64,000 bases of DNA from NCBI RefSeq assembly GCF_050947875.1, contig NC_134576.1, forward strand, positions 59,400,255 through 59,464,254. Reading direction: 5' to 3'. Each line of letters begins with the position of its first letter. The stretch's first letter is position 1. The stretch comes from Dermacentor variabilis. Lineage: Eukaryota > Arthropoda > Arachnida > Ixodida > Ixodidae. This document shows positions 21,330-33,779 of the stretch, in pieces. Made by a program: the position numbers and the translations under genes. The notes beneath the pieces were generated by a model that was not told where the DNA came from, made no database searches, and was given only the letters and a program-made list of their open reading frames with translations.

Positions 21330-22735
21330 ATCGTTGCTCACGCCTTGTGCTAAGGGCAATGAGAAACGACTGGAAAACAGCGAGTCAGGGTTTGATTTAT
21401 CCTACATCCGTAATGGACGAATTGCGCAACAGGAAGTGCCCGGACTGATGTATGGGGACGGCGTAGTGCTACTAGCGGACAATGCAACAGATTCCAAGAC
21501 ACCTACGAATATCTGTGGCAACCCAGCTACAAATCTAGGCCTTGGATTTAGTACAGAAAAATCGGAAATGATATTTAATGAAGGGACAAGTAATTACGTG
21601 GTGTCTAACCCACAGTCAAGCAATAAACATGTCGTGGCGTAAACACATACAAAAGAAAGACTTATTCAAGCACTGCCAAAAATAATGTGAAAGTAAATCG
21701 GAAGCGCTATGCACCAATTATGAAAGATAGAGCAATTTAGAGTGACAATAAGTATGAGGTGGCGCGTGGAATTCGGAAAGAACTAATGGTGCCATCGCTA
21801 ACGTTCGCAAATACAATTTTAAGCTTAAAACCGGATATTGTTTCGAGGCTAGAAGTTAACGAAAGATCACTGGGCGGGTTGGCTTTCATAGCCCATGGTA
21901 AAACCACAAATGAGGCAGTCCAGGGTGACATGGATTTGGCCTATTTTGAAGTCAGAGAAGCGGCAAGCAAAATTATTTTTGAAGATAACCTCAGGAACAC
22001 ATACGAAACTACAGGGGCGGCTAAAGTTTGCCAATATCTGTAACTGAAAAGCATAGATACAGAATGGAGGAAGAGGTCAAGAAAGTTGGCAACCATGTAC
22101 GAGATAATTGAAAGTGTAAGTAGACAACCAGGAATAATCAGGAGGGAAGGGAGCGATACAGTGAATTTGATGCAAATAATAGAAACAAAAAGACCGCGGA
22201 GATTTACGAGAATGAGAAAAAGAAAATTAGAAGGGGAAATTTCAACAATAACGCAAAGCGAAGTGTCTTGATATTTGTGACTCGCGCCGGTTTCCTAATC
22301 ACAACAATATACCACAGCACATATTCTCAACTTGATGAGGCATGTGTATGCTGCAGCCAAAATCCAGAGACACCTAAGGCCGCCCTAAAGAAGTGCGAAG
22401 GGATTAACTCAGGGAGACCCGTAGGTAACTTACACCTTCCAAAATTGCTTGCATTTAAATTGTATGGAAGGAGGAACCTGTCGGTAGTCAAGAGAAGCAA
22501 GAGATGTTTAGAGGATTCGTGTAAAAAAAAGCGGGCAAGAGACTGATACCACCGGACTTGTTAGAGGCATACGTAGCGGTACAAGGTAGACAGAAGTTCT
22601 GAAAGAAAAAAAGAGAATAATGAGATGTATACAAGAGTGCCACGATTAAGTACAGGTATAGTCCATCTGTGTAAATCAAGCATGCTAGGTGACTATTTGT
22701 CGCCGCCCCCGTTTAAAGGGAATGCCAATAAATCA
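21330..22735 (+). pseudogene. LINE RT remnant, a family distinct from RTE copies A-D
   Basis: The frame 21322-21642 carries DLSYIRNGRIAQQ and GLMYGDGVVLLADN; the palm motif YADD has become YGDG, so the enzyme is inactive. It is followed by the GLGFSTEKSE type segment. 21759-22043 carries PSLTFANTILSL and HGKTTNEAVQGDM, the post-thumb region of this LINE type. Near 22340 a CVCCSQNPETPKAALKKCEG stretch resembles a worn C-terminal Cys motif. The 3' end is near CCAATAAATCATCATTAT (22730). Several stops and shifts separate the pieces. It lies in the large CLCA intron, opposite to the gene. Confidence 0.75.
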
Positions 22736-22739
22736 TCAT

Positions 22740-24680
22740 TATCGCGTCGGTAGCATGCCGCGCTGGCGCCGTATGCGGCACTGGCCCTGCATGCTGCTGT
22801 GGCTTCCTGGCTCGGGCGGCGCTTAACGCCATCGTACATTACTCACAGCGCAACACTGAAGGACCGCTCAGCGCCATTCAATTGCACATTAATAATTTCG
22901 CATTTACAACAAAGGTGTGCTCAGGTACGCCTTCATTTTTCTGCTTAGTGGTTTGAAGAATGAAGCTTGGAAAAACAAACGTAATAGTCGAGACGAACCT
23001 TTTTGACCCCTATTTCAAGAAACCCCGATCGATCTCTCACGATTGTCTGTTATATGAAGGTGAAATGGCCTATTATTTGTTGATTTATTTCCTACAAAAA
23101 ACGATGGCCAAGGTAATATATGTGCTTTCTGGCGTGCTTCGCCATACCTCTGACTGACCATTTTACAGCCACTGCTACAAAACTGCGCTAACTCCTAGGC
23201 TACCTCCCCCCCCCCCCCTTTGTTGCTTGGCGGAGGTGCTGGATTCCTGTTTACCATGCTGGATCTATGCCGCTGTACAATAGCACCAGCTTTTGCAATA
23301 ACTGATACGGGACCATCCCTGGCTGCTCTCGTAGCCGAGGCTATTGCTTCTTCTGTCGCCGTCTGTCACCGTGAGCCTGCTATATTTAGTCTAACAGACG
23401 ACGACCGCGTGGATGATTCGATCACGACATGAACTTGTGAGCAATTATAATGTGCGGGATGACAACTTCATGCTCACTAAGGTGATGTAATTTGACGGAC
23501 TTGGCGAACCTATGCTTCCGAAATCATAAAAACACTTTTATGACCTGGTCAGATTTAATGCGAATATTGCCGGAGGTATTCGGTGGTCATGCCGCCACCG
23601 GCTTTGCACTGAGCAACCTTCACAGTGTGGAGACCACGCAAGTGCGAGTGTACATTGTAACCGCATAACGTTATTTATGGACGAACCAGACAAAATTAGG
23701 CACATTTGACATTCGCGCATAACAATGCATTTCATATCATTTTTGGGAAGAGCACAATGTAATCTTGTTGATACGATTCTGTACATGTGTTGCTCGGAAC
23801 AGTACGTTTTGTTTTCATTTCTCGGCCAACGTCTGATAATAGCAATGCGTTTTTATATGGTTCTCGCGATCACGTCTTCAGTTGAAACTTAATAAAACGA
23901 CTGCAGAACTAGGGTATTATGGTATTTCTGAAACTCGTCCCTGCTGAAAAAAGAACAGTGTCTTCCAGTGCTTTCCAGTCTAAAACCAGTGCCTTTGTTG
24001 ACACTGTATTGTAATAGCGACGTGGGCGCTCCCTGGGAGTCATTCCAACATCGGCCAGATCACTGGATAGGAGCTGGACCGCGCTGGACGAGACGCAGGT
24101 TTTGCTGGTATGACGCTGGAGCCCCGTGTAGGGTGCTGCACACACGCTGGTTCTCGCTACAATTCGGTGGCTCGTACTACAAATTTCGCAGGTTGCATTT
24201 ACTGCGCATTGGGGCCCATAGCGTAAAACTATTCCAATACGTTTTTTTCTCCACTCCTATGGCGTCAAATCTGTGTAACCGCAGACGCAAGCATCGCGCG
24301 GTGACCCACCGGTTGTGTGAACAGACCAATCAAACGCCATCCTCGTTCATAGGAGGTCACTTTTGTTTGTTTGCAAAACGAATAACATTGCCTACATTGA
24401 GTGGCACGTCTGATCTAAAGGCTGAAAAGAGGCGAGGAGCACGCTCAAGTGCAGGGGAACCCTATAGGGCCGAACCAGTGCACTGAAAATCGATAACCGA
24501 GTAAAGAGGGTGGTGCCGGCGTCTCCAATTGGTCCACTTTCGTTTTTCCGCATTTCCCATTTGCCTTTGCGGATAGCTGTATCCTAGAACAAAATAAGGA
24601 AGACTCACATAAAGCCTCATTTTTGAGCAGTTTGTAGGCAACTGATGAGTTATCGCAGTGTTATGGAGTCAAACCGAAAT
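22740..24680. other. Intron, no gene; poly-C tract at 23206-23218
   Basis: A C-homopolymer of about 13 bases lies at 23206-23218. The segment 24.2-24.48 kb looks repeat-like but has no second copy here. The open frame 23968-24486 shows no domain. Confidence 0.35.
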
Positions 24681-24689
24681 AAACGAGAG

Positions 24690-25620
24690 AGAGAGATAAA
24701 ACTTTATTGTGTCCTTGATGGGGTTAAGGGGTGGCGGGGGTCGGGAGACTAACCCCCAATCCCCCCTTCCTCAGACGGCGGCCAGTGCTTGCTTTCTGGC
24801 GGCGTCTTCGGCCATCCGGACGGCCCAGAGCTGCTCCTCTGGGTCCAAGTTGAGCAGCAATGTCTCCCACTGCTCGGCCGTACTAATGATGCGTGTGTTA
24901 GTGCGGGAGGTGTTGGTGGGTGAGGCTTTGGGGCATTGCCAGATAATATGATTGAGGTTGGCGCGGGCTTTGCACGCTTTGCAGAGTGGTGAGTATGCAT
25001 CGGGGTACATGCGGTTGTAAAGCACGGGGTTCGGAAAAGTTCGTGTCTGAAGGAGTCGCAAAGTGGTGGATTGAGACTTAGTCAGTGTTTTGTGTGCTGG
25101 GGTGTCGTAACCGCTCTCTGCGGTAGTGCAGGAGTATTTCTCTGAACGTGACCATTCGGTCCCGCGCGTGACCGCGATGCAGAATAGAGGGCTGGTCGGG
25201 ATCGGAAGACGCAGAAAAAGGATGAAGCGCCCGGTGTGCGAGAGCTCGGGCGGCATCGTGGGCGGCTTCGTTTCCAGCCAGACCCGAGTGACCAGGGGTC
25301 CAGATGATCTGCACGCGGCGTTGCCTTGAGGGAGGAGTGCCAGAGAGAATCTTCTGCGCTTGGGGTGCTATCAGTCCTCTTGCGTAGTTACGAATGGCCG
25401 TTTTTGAATCACTAATGATGCAGTGTGCATCGGTAGCCGCGTAGGCCAAAGCGATGGCCGTTTCTTCTCCTACTTCGGGTTGCGTGGCGAATATTGATGC
25501 TGCCGCGGAGAGGTGGACTGCGAACCCGCGACTGCGACGACAGCCATGGCGTTTTGGTTGGAGTACTCTGCTGCGAACCCAGCACTAATTTGGATGTGTA
25601 CGAAAGAACCCCAGGAAACC
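24690..25620 (-). pseudogene. I-clade LINE 3' half (RNase H to 3' end), 5' truncated
   Basis: On the minus strand, about 25600-25450 gives AAEYSNQNAMAVVAV (RNase H start). Frame 25449-25078 carries CIISDSKTAIRNYARG and IIWTPGHSGLAGNEAAHDAA, the RNase H catalytic Asp and the His/Asn/Asp block. Frame 25256-24771 carries the C-terminal CKACKARANLNHIIWQCP motif and ends at a stop near 24771. The 3' UTR ends AATAAAGTTTTATCTCTCTC near 24690. Frameshifts occur between the three pieces. The truncation just upstream of RNase H is typical of incomplete reverse transcription. Confidence 0.85.
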
Positions 25621-25629
25621 TACCGCTGA

Positions 25630-26480
25630 TTGATGTTACCGCACCGATATGAAAGCTCATGTAATTCGTGAGGGTTCGCTTTCTATAGTTTGCAAAAAAT
25701 AGTAAATAAAAGGTTCTGAGGCTCAAAAGCAAACAGTTTGGCATTCCCCAGCTACCTTTGCAGAGATTGTTCGCTTTCACCGTAGGTTAGGCCTAGCGTA
25801 CCTGCTGAACCCATCTGCATGATATCGGGCTATCTGCGCTCAGAAACAAACAAGCTCAGGCGTATTCACCAAGGGCAGGACAGGGGAGCCGCTTGCGCCA
25901 CCACGGTCAGGCAAAGTCTGTCATCAGAACCCCCCTCCCTTACACGTTTCAGAGCAGGCACTTTTAGCTGGATGCTCCAAAATCGAACAGAGCAGCTGAG
26001 GCTAAGTTTTAATGCATTAGCCACGTGAGTAACGTGTTTGTTAGGTATCTTCTGATTCGGCAGTGACGATTGTCCTTCGTGGCTCGCCGCGAGAAGCTGT
26101 AGCAGATGACGAACAGGGTGCGCCATACATTTTAGCATTGTAGGAAAAGCTGGCGCTGTGAAATTCCGGGCATCACAAATTTCCCGTTACGCTTTTTCCA
26201 TCATGCCCAGTTATTTGAGACCGCTTATTCATATTAGGCCATCCCTCTGAAGAAAGTTTTCAATTGTAAAACCCAAGAATTCAATTCCGTTCGTCATACA
26301 AGGTTCCCAGTTTGTTTCTGCAGTTTCTTTGATGAACTGAATGAGGCGCCTTGTTCAAATTTGGGCACAGATAGAGGCACTGTATGTCTAACGTGCAGGC
26401 AACAGGTTAATTTCATTTTCCTTTATCCTTTGATAGCTTCAGCACTAGTTAAAGAGGGAAGGTGTTTAAAGTCGGAAGTC
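25630..26480. other. Intron, nothing recognised
   Basis: The open frames in 25.8-26.1 kb have no familiar motif. No repeat copy was found elsewhere in the window. Confidence 0.35.
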
Positions 26481-27340
26481 GGCGCCCCTCGATGGTTTGA
26501 GTTCACGGCGGCAGCGTGAAAGAAGGGTCGTTGTTAGCTAAAGAGACGTTTTATTCAAACTCAGAGGCGTCTGCCTGAGTCCACGCCCGAACTCCACTCC
26601 CCCCACACAACCAAAACATGAATTTTGAAACCCTCAGTTCCACAACAGGGTCGCAAACCAGCCAATCACACGTACGAGTTCACGTTATTGCAACAAATAG
26701 CACAACCACGCTCATGTCGCAGACGGCACTGGTGGAAACAGTGGCACACTTTGCAACTCGCCAGGAGATAGGATTGCTCAAAGACCCGTTTCATCTCCTC
26801 ACCCCTACGTTAGGCTCCAAGTATCGGCCCTTGATGTCCTCCCCTTTCTCCTGCAAGTGGCCGCCACGCAAGCTGCCCGAGAATGTTTCCATGAAACCAC
26901 GGTTTGTGTACTTAATATCTGCCGGACAGTGGGCTGCGCTGCCTGTACTGAGAAAACTCAGTCCCCCGCGCAGCTGTGGCCCGGTCCGCTCGAAATCCAA
27001 GCACCATAATTGGGACCCGATGGCGATCGCACAAAAAAGCATCCATCGGTCCTAGCTGGCTAAGTGGTCGTAAAGTTACCGCCGTTTTCACAGACATTCT
27101 CAGAAAGCGCACGCGGATGCCAAACATTGACACCCAAACCGGCTGGGCAGTGTCGCGTCGCCCAGTTTCCGTGACCGAGATGATCGACGGGACATGTGGG
27201 AAGCGCATGGGCATTAGTGGTGGCAGCGACCTCAAGCAACCCCTATCTTTTATCTTCACGCCTGTCTCCCTGAACGGGTCCCTTCACTCGGACCGTCTAG
27301 CCTTTTGTTCCGAGCGAGGGTGCAGATCTTGTGCCTCTTC
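26480..27340 (-). mobile_element. Possible LTR-type 3' region (weak)
   Basis: On the minus strand the sequence around 26.6-26.5 kb holds a GTGGGGGGAGTGGAGTTC stretch, then GAATAAAACGTCTC, a polyadenylation-like signal, then TC-rich sequence. That is the layout of an LTR end in arthropod Ty3/gypsy elements. No second LTR, primer-binding site or pol motif was recognised in 26.7-27.3 kb, so this remains a suggestion. Confidence 0.25.
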
Positions 27341-27399
27341 AATGGCGCAGCGACTGATCCGATTTCTTTTCACGCGTGCGTATGGTAGCTAGAAGGAGG

Positions 27400-28946
27400 G
27401 GTTGTCAGCATCGTCGCGGCCGCGCCGCGATTGGAAGCGTGCTGGCGTTTCATGCCGCCGCGGGACGGCGCGCACATCGCTACCGAGATCCGTCGAAAGC
27501 ACCCGCCGACCGCCGTTGCCGCACGTTTCGTCGCCTACAGACAGGTACGGGTACGTGTTCTCACAACGTCTGTGCGTGCTGGTTTGAATTTGTTTCGAAT
27601 AGCTACGTACCGACATGGCCATGCCATAGTGATTGATGACTAAACAGCAAAGACGCCATTTTGCACCTGGATACAAAGCGGGGTATGTTTCGGCCAACAA
27701 ACAAGGGAATAATGCGTCTCTCTTCGCTGTTCCCGTCGACAATGAACGACGCAGGGCCTGGGAGTGCGCGATTTCTCGTGTTGACAAGCCGTTAGAGAAG
27801 AACTGCGTTGTGTGCGAGGCTCACTTCGACGAGAGAGTCATCGTCCATAGCTACAAGCATGTTACCAATGGCGAGTCTGTGGAAATCCCCCGTGATTCCA
27901 CTTCTTGCACTTCGTGACGTCTGTCAGAATCTTTCCTTTGACGTTTTCAGTACTGTGCCTCGAACTTCCGAAGGCTCTGTTGATCCGGCAGTTGGGGTGT
28001 CAGCTTGGTGGAATCAAGAGGAAGCTTGGTTCTTAGCCGACCACCCATCAGTAGTTGCGCAGGGCTCAGAGCTCGAAGAAAACGTGGAAGCTTTTGTACG
28101 CTCTTTGAAAACCTATTTTCCCATAAAGGAGCACTGCCTTCAATAGTTAAAGCCATCCCAACAAACAGACCCTGCTTGTGCACAACTTCACTGGTGGAGC
28201 AAGAAAAAATGGCGGCCCTACAGGCGAGACTCACCAGTGGACCTAAAACCGTTCTATGAGCATCGACACCAGCTCACTCTGAAAAACGATTTACGCCTCT
28301 ACGCTGCTCTACACTGCTCGCATTGTCGTCCCGGCGTCTTGCCAAAACAAGCCCTCATTTTTTCGTAGCCATTAGGCTGGCAAACAGCCATGGTAACGGG
28401 CGGCAATGCCCTGAGTGTCACTGTACTTTTACTGTCGCATTTTCAGGCCTCTTTATATATTCGTTGCTAACTCTACCATCTGGTATCAGGAGCCCTGACC
28501 ACGCTGAAATCGTTGGGCACAAAAGTGACTCCCGGATCACCTATTACGTCAGTGCTTATGTGGCCCGGAAGTTGTTGAAAAAGACGAAGTGCAACGAATG
28601 TAGCAGACTGTTGCTTCACACAGAGGACTCGAGCTTGCTTCCGGCAGAGTCATGCCTCACATGTTACATAGATAGAGGTGGCCTCCTGTACCCGTATGAG
28701 TACTTAGCAGACGTGGTCAAAGCTATGGAGGATGCTGTTACCTGTTGCTTCAGTTTCAACAAGTTGAAAACTGATAACATCTTGGACCTTATGTCTTACC
28801 TGTCTGTGAAGAGGTTAAATATGGTCGGTTGTGAGCACAGCAAAGTGGAAGTAACGAATCAAACCATTCGCTTCTTCACACGGACAAGGATGCATTTTCT
28901 TGTAGCTGGAGAAAATGCGACCAATAAAAAAACAGAGAAAAGATGA
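27400..28946 (+). pseudogene. THAP / P-element-like transposase relic 1, centre deleted
   Basis: The frame 27633-27917 reads as a THAP DNA-binding domain (SLFAVPVDNERRRAWECAIS, then NCVVCEAHF). The C-terminal Cys-x2-His pair is kept, but the first zinc-ligand pair is lost (RHFAPGYKAG where a Cys-x2-4-Cys is expected). After a frameshift, 27930-28146 continues. Frame 28323-28946 matches the C-terminal part of THAP9/P-type transposases: YYVSAYVARKLLKKTKCNEC and DRGGLLYPYEYLADVV. The central RNase-H-like catalytic region, several hundred codons in intact relatives, is missing. It lies about 1.3 kb from a second relic of the same superfamily but the two are not similar enough to be one copy. Confidence 0.75.
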
Positions 28947-28949
28947 AGT

Positions 28950-30210
28950 TCTTGAAGTTGAGGCGTAATACTTAACTTTCATATCGTTAACACAGCTAAC
29001 AAGGTATCCTTTTTTATGTTATATTGCTCATTGCCCGCATTTTGCTGTCTGCTGTGACTCATTAGTAATATCTTATTCACATTGTTACAAAGGTCCCATA
29101 AGCAAATTTGATCTCACAATCTGGCTGTGCTTGACATAGGTAGAAATCAATTTTCGTAAACTCGTCTGTGACTGCATCTGTGTTTGCCAACCTAATCTCA
29201 ATGCCATGTGTGTATGCCCATTTTGGCATGGCATATTGACTGTTCTTTTTACTTGCCTTATTTACTTCTTTTAGCTGAGTTTTGTATAACTTGCAGTTCT
29301 CCCCTACATTGACGCATATTTTCTCTTTGTTTCCTTTTGATAGTGTTTTAGAAGTTCAATTGTAAGAATGTGTCAAAATAAATGTCTTGCTTATTGAAGC
29401 TTGTACAAAGTAGACCTTGCTTTTTATGTGCAAGTCATCAGAATAAAGCGTTCAAGTATGGTTGCTGATGCTACTACCTGAATTGAGACGCCATGAACAC
29501 TGCGGCATCAAAGCAAAAGCTACACGGACGTTGTTTTGGTGACAAGCTCACGTCAAGTAATTTGATTCGCTATCTTCCAATATTTCGAGGTGCCAGCGGC
29601 GCACGCAGCTAATATACAGGGAAGCAAGTTCAAGCATAGTTTTCAATGCCGATACACGCTTTGCAGCGAGCCGTCAGAAAAGTGTGCCAACTAGCATTTG
29701 TTGTAATCCGCTAGGTAACGTTAAATAGCTGCAACGAAAAGCGGCTGCTACGCGTGCGGGAGCATCTCGGGGCTCACAGCAGCGCCGCCGCATCTGTATG
29801 AATTCTCGCTCCCTCTCCGGCACACCGATGCTGACACCTCTCCTTCTAGCCACCATAGCGTGGGTGTTTCCCGCGTTCCCTCTTCGCGGAACCGACGTGC
29901 GCCCTTCGTTTCCAGTTACTGCCCGATACAGCGGCGTCTGGAATCATCCTTCACTTTGCTGTAGTCGCCCATATTGGGCCACACAACAGAAAGACAAACT
30001 CCCTAACCTCAAACTGACTGAACGATTCGAAAGGCGGGGTAAATACGCATTTTTAAACCGGTCTAGAGCGTCATAAGGGCCTTTAATAAGCATTGTGAGA
30101 CATACCGTCAGGCTGTCATGATTACAGTGACAGTGTGCCGCACTCGGTGTGCTGCGGTGTGCTCATTGCGTGCGCTTGCTTGTCCCAAGCTTTTCGAGGC
30201 TTCTCTAACG
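28950..30210. other. No gene; sequence between two THAP relics
   Basis: AT-rich 3' flank of relic 1 (AATAAA-like signal AAAATAAATGTC near 29377), then GC-richer sequence from 29.7 kb that may be the terminal region of relic 2. No terminal inverted repeat could be confirmed by eye. Confidence 0.35.
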
Positions 30211-30222
30211 CTAAATACTGCA

Positions 30223-32960
30223 ATTATGCGGTATTGCTGCGTGCCTTTGTGCGCGCCGAGTCAGCGTAGAAAGCAGCCAGATGCCTCGTTTCACGAGATA
30301 CCCGACGGCATCAACGCACGTGCACGGTGGCTTTAAGCGATTTCCAGGAAGGACTGTATAGGAGCCAAATTCTACTTCAATTGTTCGGTAGTGTGCAGCC
30401 TGCATTTCAACACATCAGACTTCAAAGATAACTGCAAGAACCGGCAGCTGAAAGTAGGCTTTGTGCAGAGCATTTTCTCTGGCTACCCTTCGTATGTGAG
30501 AAAGGCTCCCCCAACCACAAGAAGTGGTGCCAGCATTCGGAAACGTAAGCGAGGGCCGTCAACAGACGGTTCGTCAAAGCTATGCTCGGTTGATGGGAGT
30601 ACCAGCGGAATGGCTACATGAAGCATTGCCTCTCTAAGCAGTGAAAGTGGACGCACTCCGTACAACGGAAGACAAGTTGGATATCAATGTGCCTTCATCA
30701 ACGCAGATGAATGTGCAGCGTTGTGTTTGTTAATCAACGTAGCGACTCCGGAGTCGCAAGGACAAAGGTGAGGCAGATGCTAATTTTTCAAATCTTATGG
30801 AACTGCCGCAGACCAAAGTTTATGCAACGCGCTCTTACGGTGTACAGACGTCCACAAGAGCGTGCTCTTCAAGCGTTTTTGTCGAACGGAAACGATGGCG
30901 ACAAATAGAGCTCGCACACACAAAAAAAGGAATGACATGCTTCATAGGACTGTAGATTCCTACAAGAAAGAGCGTCAAAAACTTAAAAAAGCAAAGCTAC
31001 GTGAACGCATTTTTGGAAGTTGCATCCGTGCGGAAGAGGGAAATATGAAGGCGACGTTTTTTCTGGACCAGATAAAAAATACAAGAAGCAACGACCAGCG
31101 TGGTCAGAGCTAACAGTGAGACATTGCATCATTCTAAGAAACTTGTCTGCCAAGGCCTATGAACATCTAAGGTCCAAGGCTCTGCTGAAATTTCCATGTC
31201 GAAATACGCTGCAGAAATATATTGGCAGAATATCTCGAGAAATCGGATTTAGTGAATTGCTGTGCTGTCGGCTGCAAGCAGAACTTGAATCGCTACATAG
31301 AGCGGATGCTAAATCATGTGGACTTGATGTGGATAAAATGAGAGTCCAACAAAAGCTAGAATATCATAGGCAAACAGACGCTTCTGTTGGGGAAGCTGAT
31401 TTCAGTTCTGACCTACTTCGCCACTTGCATTCACCGCGTCATCCGAAGAGTAGAAGATGTGGGAATGGATGTCGTGGGTATCGTCACCGGCAACCAACGT
31501 ATGAAAGTCGTTGCGATGGATATATTGTGCAGAGTGGAGGCGAAAACACTTGCCCCTCATCGCTCTAATCCCACGAAACATTTATTCCTTGCCTTGGACC
31601 AAAGTCACATTGTGAAAAATATAAGATCGCAATTCCTGGCGAACGATATAGGTTCCTCGCAAGAAATATCTTCCAAGTATTTGAAGACATTGTACAGAAT
31701 GCAACAGCACTCGACAATAGGGCCGATACGGTTCCATACGCGCAAGCACTTCTATCCCGCAAAGATTGAAAAAACGAATGTGCGGTCAGCCGTGCAATTG
31801 TTCAGCGCTCCATTAACAGCAGTATTAGTCTACCTGAAGGACGAGGCTGGCCGTACTTGTGATGCAGATTTCACTAAAGGAGGGCCATCAATATACTTCC
31901 TGAAAATCATAGAGAAGTGGTTTACTCTCATGAGTGTGAGCAACTGTAAAGCACATTCATCGAAATGATCCTGACGCACGACAGTTCACATATGTTGATG
32001 ATAAGAGACTGAGATTGCTTGAACTCGAATTTCTCGCTTACATGGATCAACTAAGAAGGAAGAGCAAACCTGAGAACTTTCTCACAAAGGAAATCTACCA
32101 TGCACTCGTGATAACAACGAAGTCGAATGTCTAGTGCATTCGACGTCTGCTTCTTGTCAGAAAGTTCGAGTTTCTGTTGACGAGAAAAATGTCAAGTGAC
32201 CCAATTGAACCATTGTTTGGATTCCTGCGCAGAAGTGTTGGGTGCAATGATGCACTGGATGTAAAAAAGTTCTGTATACGGGCTGGAGAAGATTCTCAAG
32301 ACTGGAATTGTTGCTACTTCGAGTGATAGCAACGTGCACAGTTCATCCTCTTTCTCAGCCAAAAAAACTAATTGCAGCTAACCAGCACTACCACACGCTC
32401 ATTGAAGCGATGGAGAAACTTCTCAATCTAGCAGAGGAGGAACTGTATGACCAATGGGTCAGCACAATGCCACTCGTTTCAAACCCGTACGTGGCCAGTC
32501 TAGCTTTAAAAGGACGGTTCATCGTTCGCGCAGCAAGCTAGCGAATCCCACGCGGAAATTTCATTTCACTCCTGCAGGCACCTAAAATCAACAATCCCCT
32601 ACAGGGTCTCATCGCTCACCAGAACCAAGGAGGAGTTTACTACCCGAGGGAGCAGCTGGTAAATGTTCCGAAAGGGCTTGGGAGATTTTCTAATATCGTG
32701 TTCAACAACTTAATCTCGATTCCTAAGCCGTTAGAAGTCTGTGTTGAAAGAAGCGTGTGGGCTGTGATGGAACTTCCTGTGTTCCGTTGCGAAAAGTGTG
32801 ACGAGAGCAAAGAAACATGGTTCTGCATCTCGTCGTCAAGTAGTTGATGAAGCCCGTTTTCACGAAATATACCGCTGTAGTGACGCACAGAAACAGGGCG
32901 ACAAAGCTTCTTGAGCGGAAACCATTGTCCCTTGAAGTGTTGAAGCTATAGCTGGCCAAG
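30223..32960 (+). pseudogene. THAP / P-element-like transposase relic 2, near full length
   Basis: The THAP domain starts at the ATG at 30223: YCCVPLCAPSQRRK, SFHEIPDG, then VCSLHFNTSDF and a SIFSGYP segment; all four zinc ligands (C2CH) are present. One in-frame stop at about 30334-30336 interrupts it. The remainder reads in several frames: LKKAKLRERIFG (coiled stretch), RPAWSELTVRHCIILRN (about 31.1 kb), a long frame 31387-31968 with DQSHIVKNIRSQFL (the catalytic D-x2-H-x2-KN region of P-type transposases), SSDPIEPLFGFLRRSVGCND (about 32.2 kb), GGVYYPREQLVNV (about 32.63 kb) and a final CEKC pair (about 32.8 kb). The order and roughly 2.7 kb length fit a complete transposase gene inactivated by small lesions only. 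Confidence 0.85.
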
Positions 32961-33254
32961 TCTGTGAAGCCGTGATGTTGTTCTTCATGAGGAAGTAGAC
33001 AATGCGTAATCATTTGACTTGCCCACAGTAAGGGTGAAATAAACAGTTTATACACGTACTTGCGTCTCTACTACGCGGCTTCCTTGATTTTTGCCTGTTT
33101 ACCGAACCAGACTGATCGCTCTTCTTCCTGCTGGGTCCTGCGCCGGTACTGCAACCGCTTTTATGATTTACTTGACACTGATGCGAAATATGTTTAACAT
33201 CTACATGTGACAATCTTCTAGCAGTCAGAGTAATTCAATTTTCATACCCGTAAT

Positions 33255-33450
33255 GTTGAACAAGAAGTCGCTGCTGCGCCCCGCCCATTGGAACGGCCCT
33301 TCCCGACCCATAGATGCGCCGCGCGAGCGGAGCTTCTATGGAGCGTGGTGCCACCCCATAGAGCGTGGCGCCACCCCTCGTTAAAAGCGCGCAACTGCGC
33401 GGCGGAACGCCAGCAATGGGAAAACGAAACATGTGCCTGGTATCTAGCTG
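33255..33450. repeat. GC-rich repeat-like block with short tandem duplication
   Basis: CATAGAGCGTGGCGCCACCCC at about 33357-33377 follows a near copy (TATGGAGCGTGGTGCCACCC) at about 33336-33355. The block is much richer in GC than its flanks and may be the end of the THAP element or an independent repeat. Confidence 0.4.
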
Positions 33451-33779
33451 GAGGAGGCGATGCGAATAACTATTTAGCCGCCGTGTTCTGGTTCTTTTCT
33501 TTATGCGTGATTCGCATACTTGGTTCGCGTGGTTTACACAGTGAACGAAACGAGTCAGCTTCTTTATGATTAGTGACAGCAAGGACGAGGTAATGGGTCA
33601 CGTGTAGACAAAGTTTGAAGTGGTTGGGTAATAAGTGGATAACCTGTCGCAATATATTACCTATATGAGTGCTCTAGCTTTATGATTGTACCTCACGAAA
33701 GGGGCAGAATGTCAGTCGTTGTTCTGGCAGCACTACAAATGCCGCCGAGAACAAATTTAGCGAAATTGAGCGCAACGTT

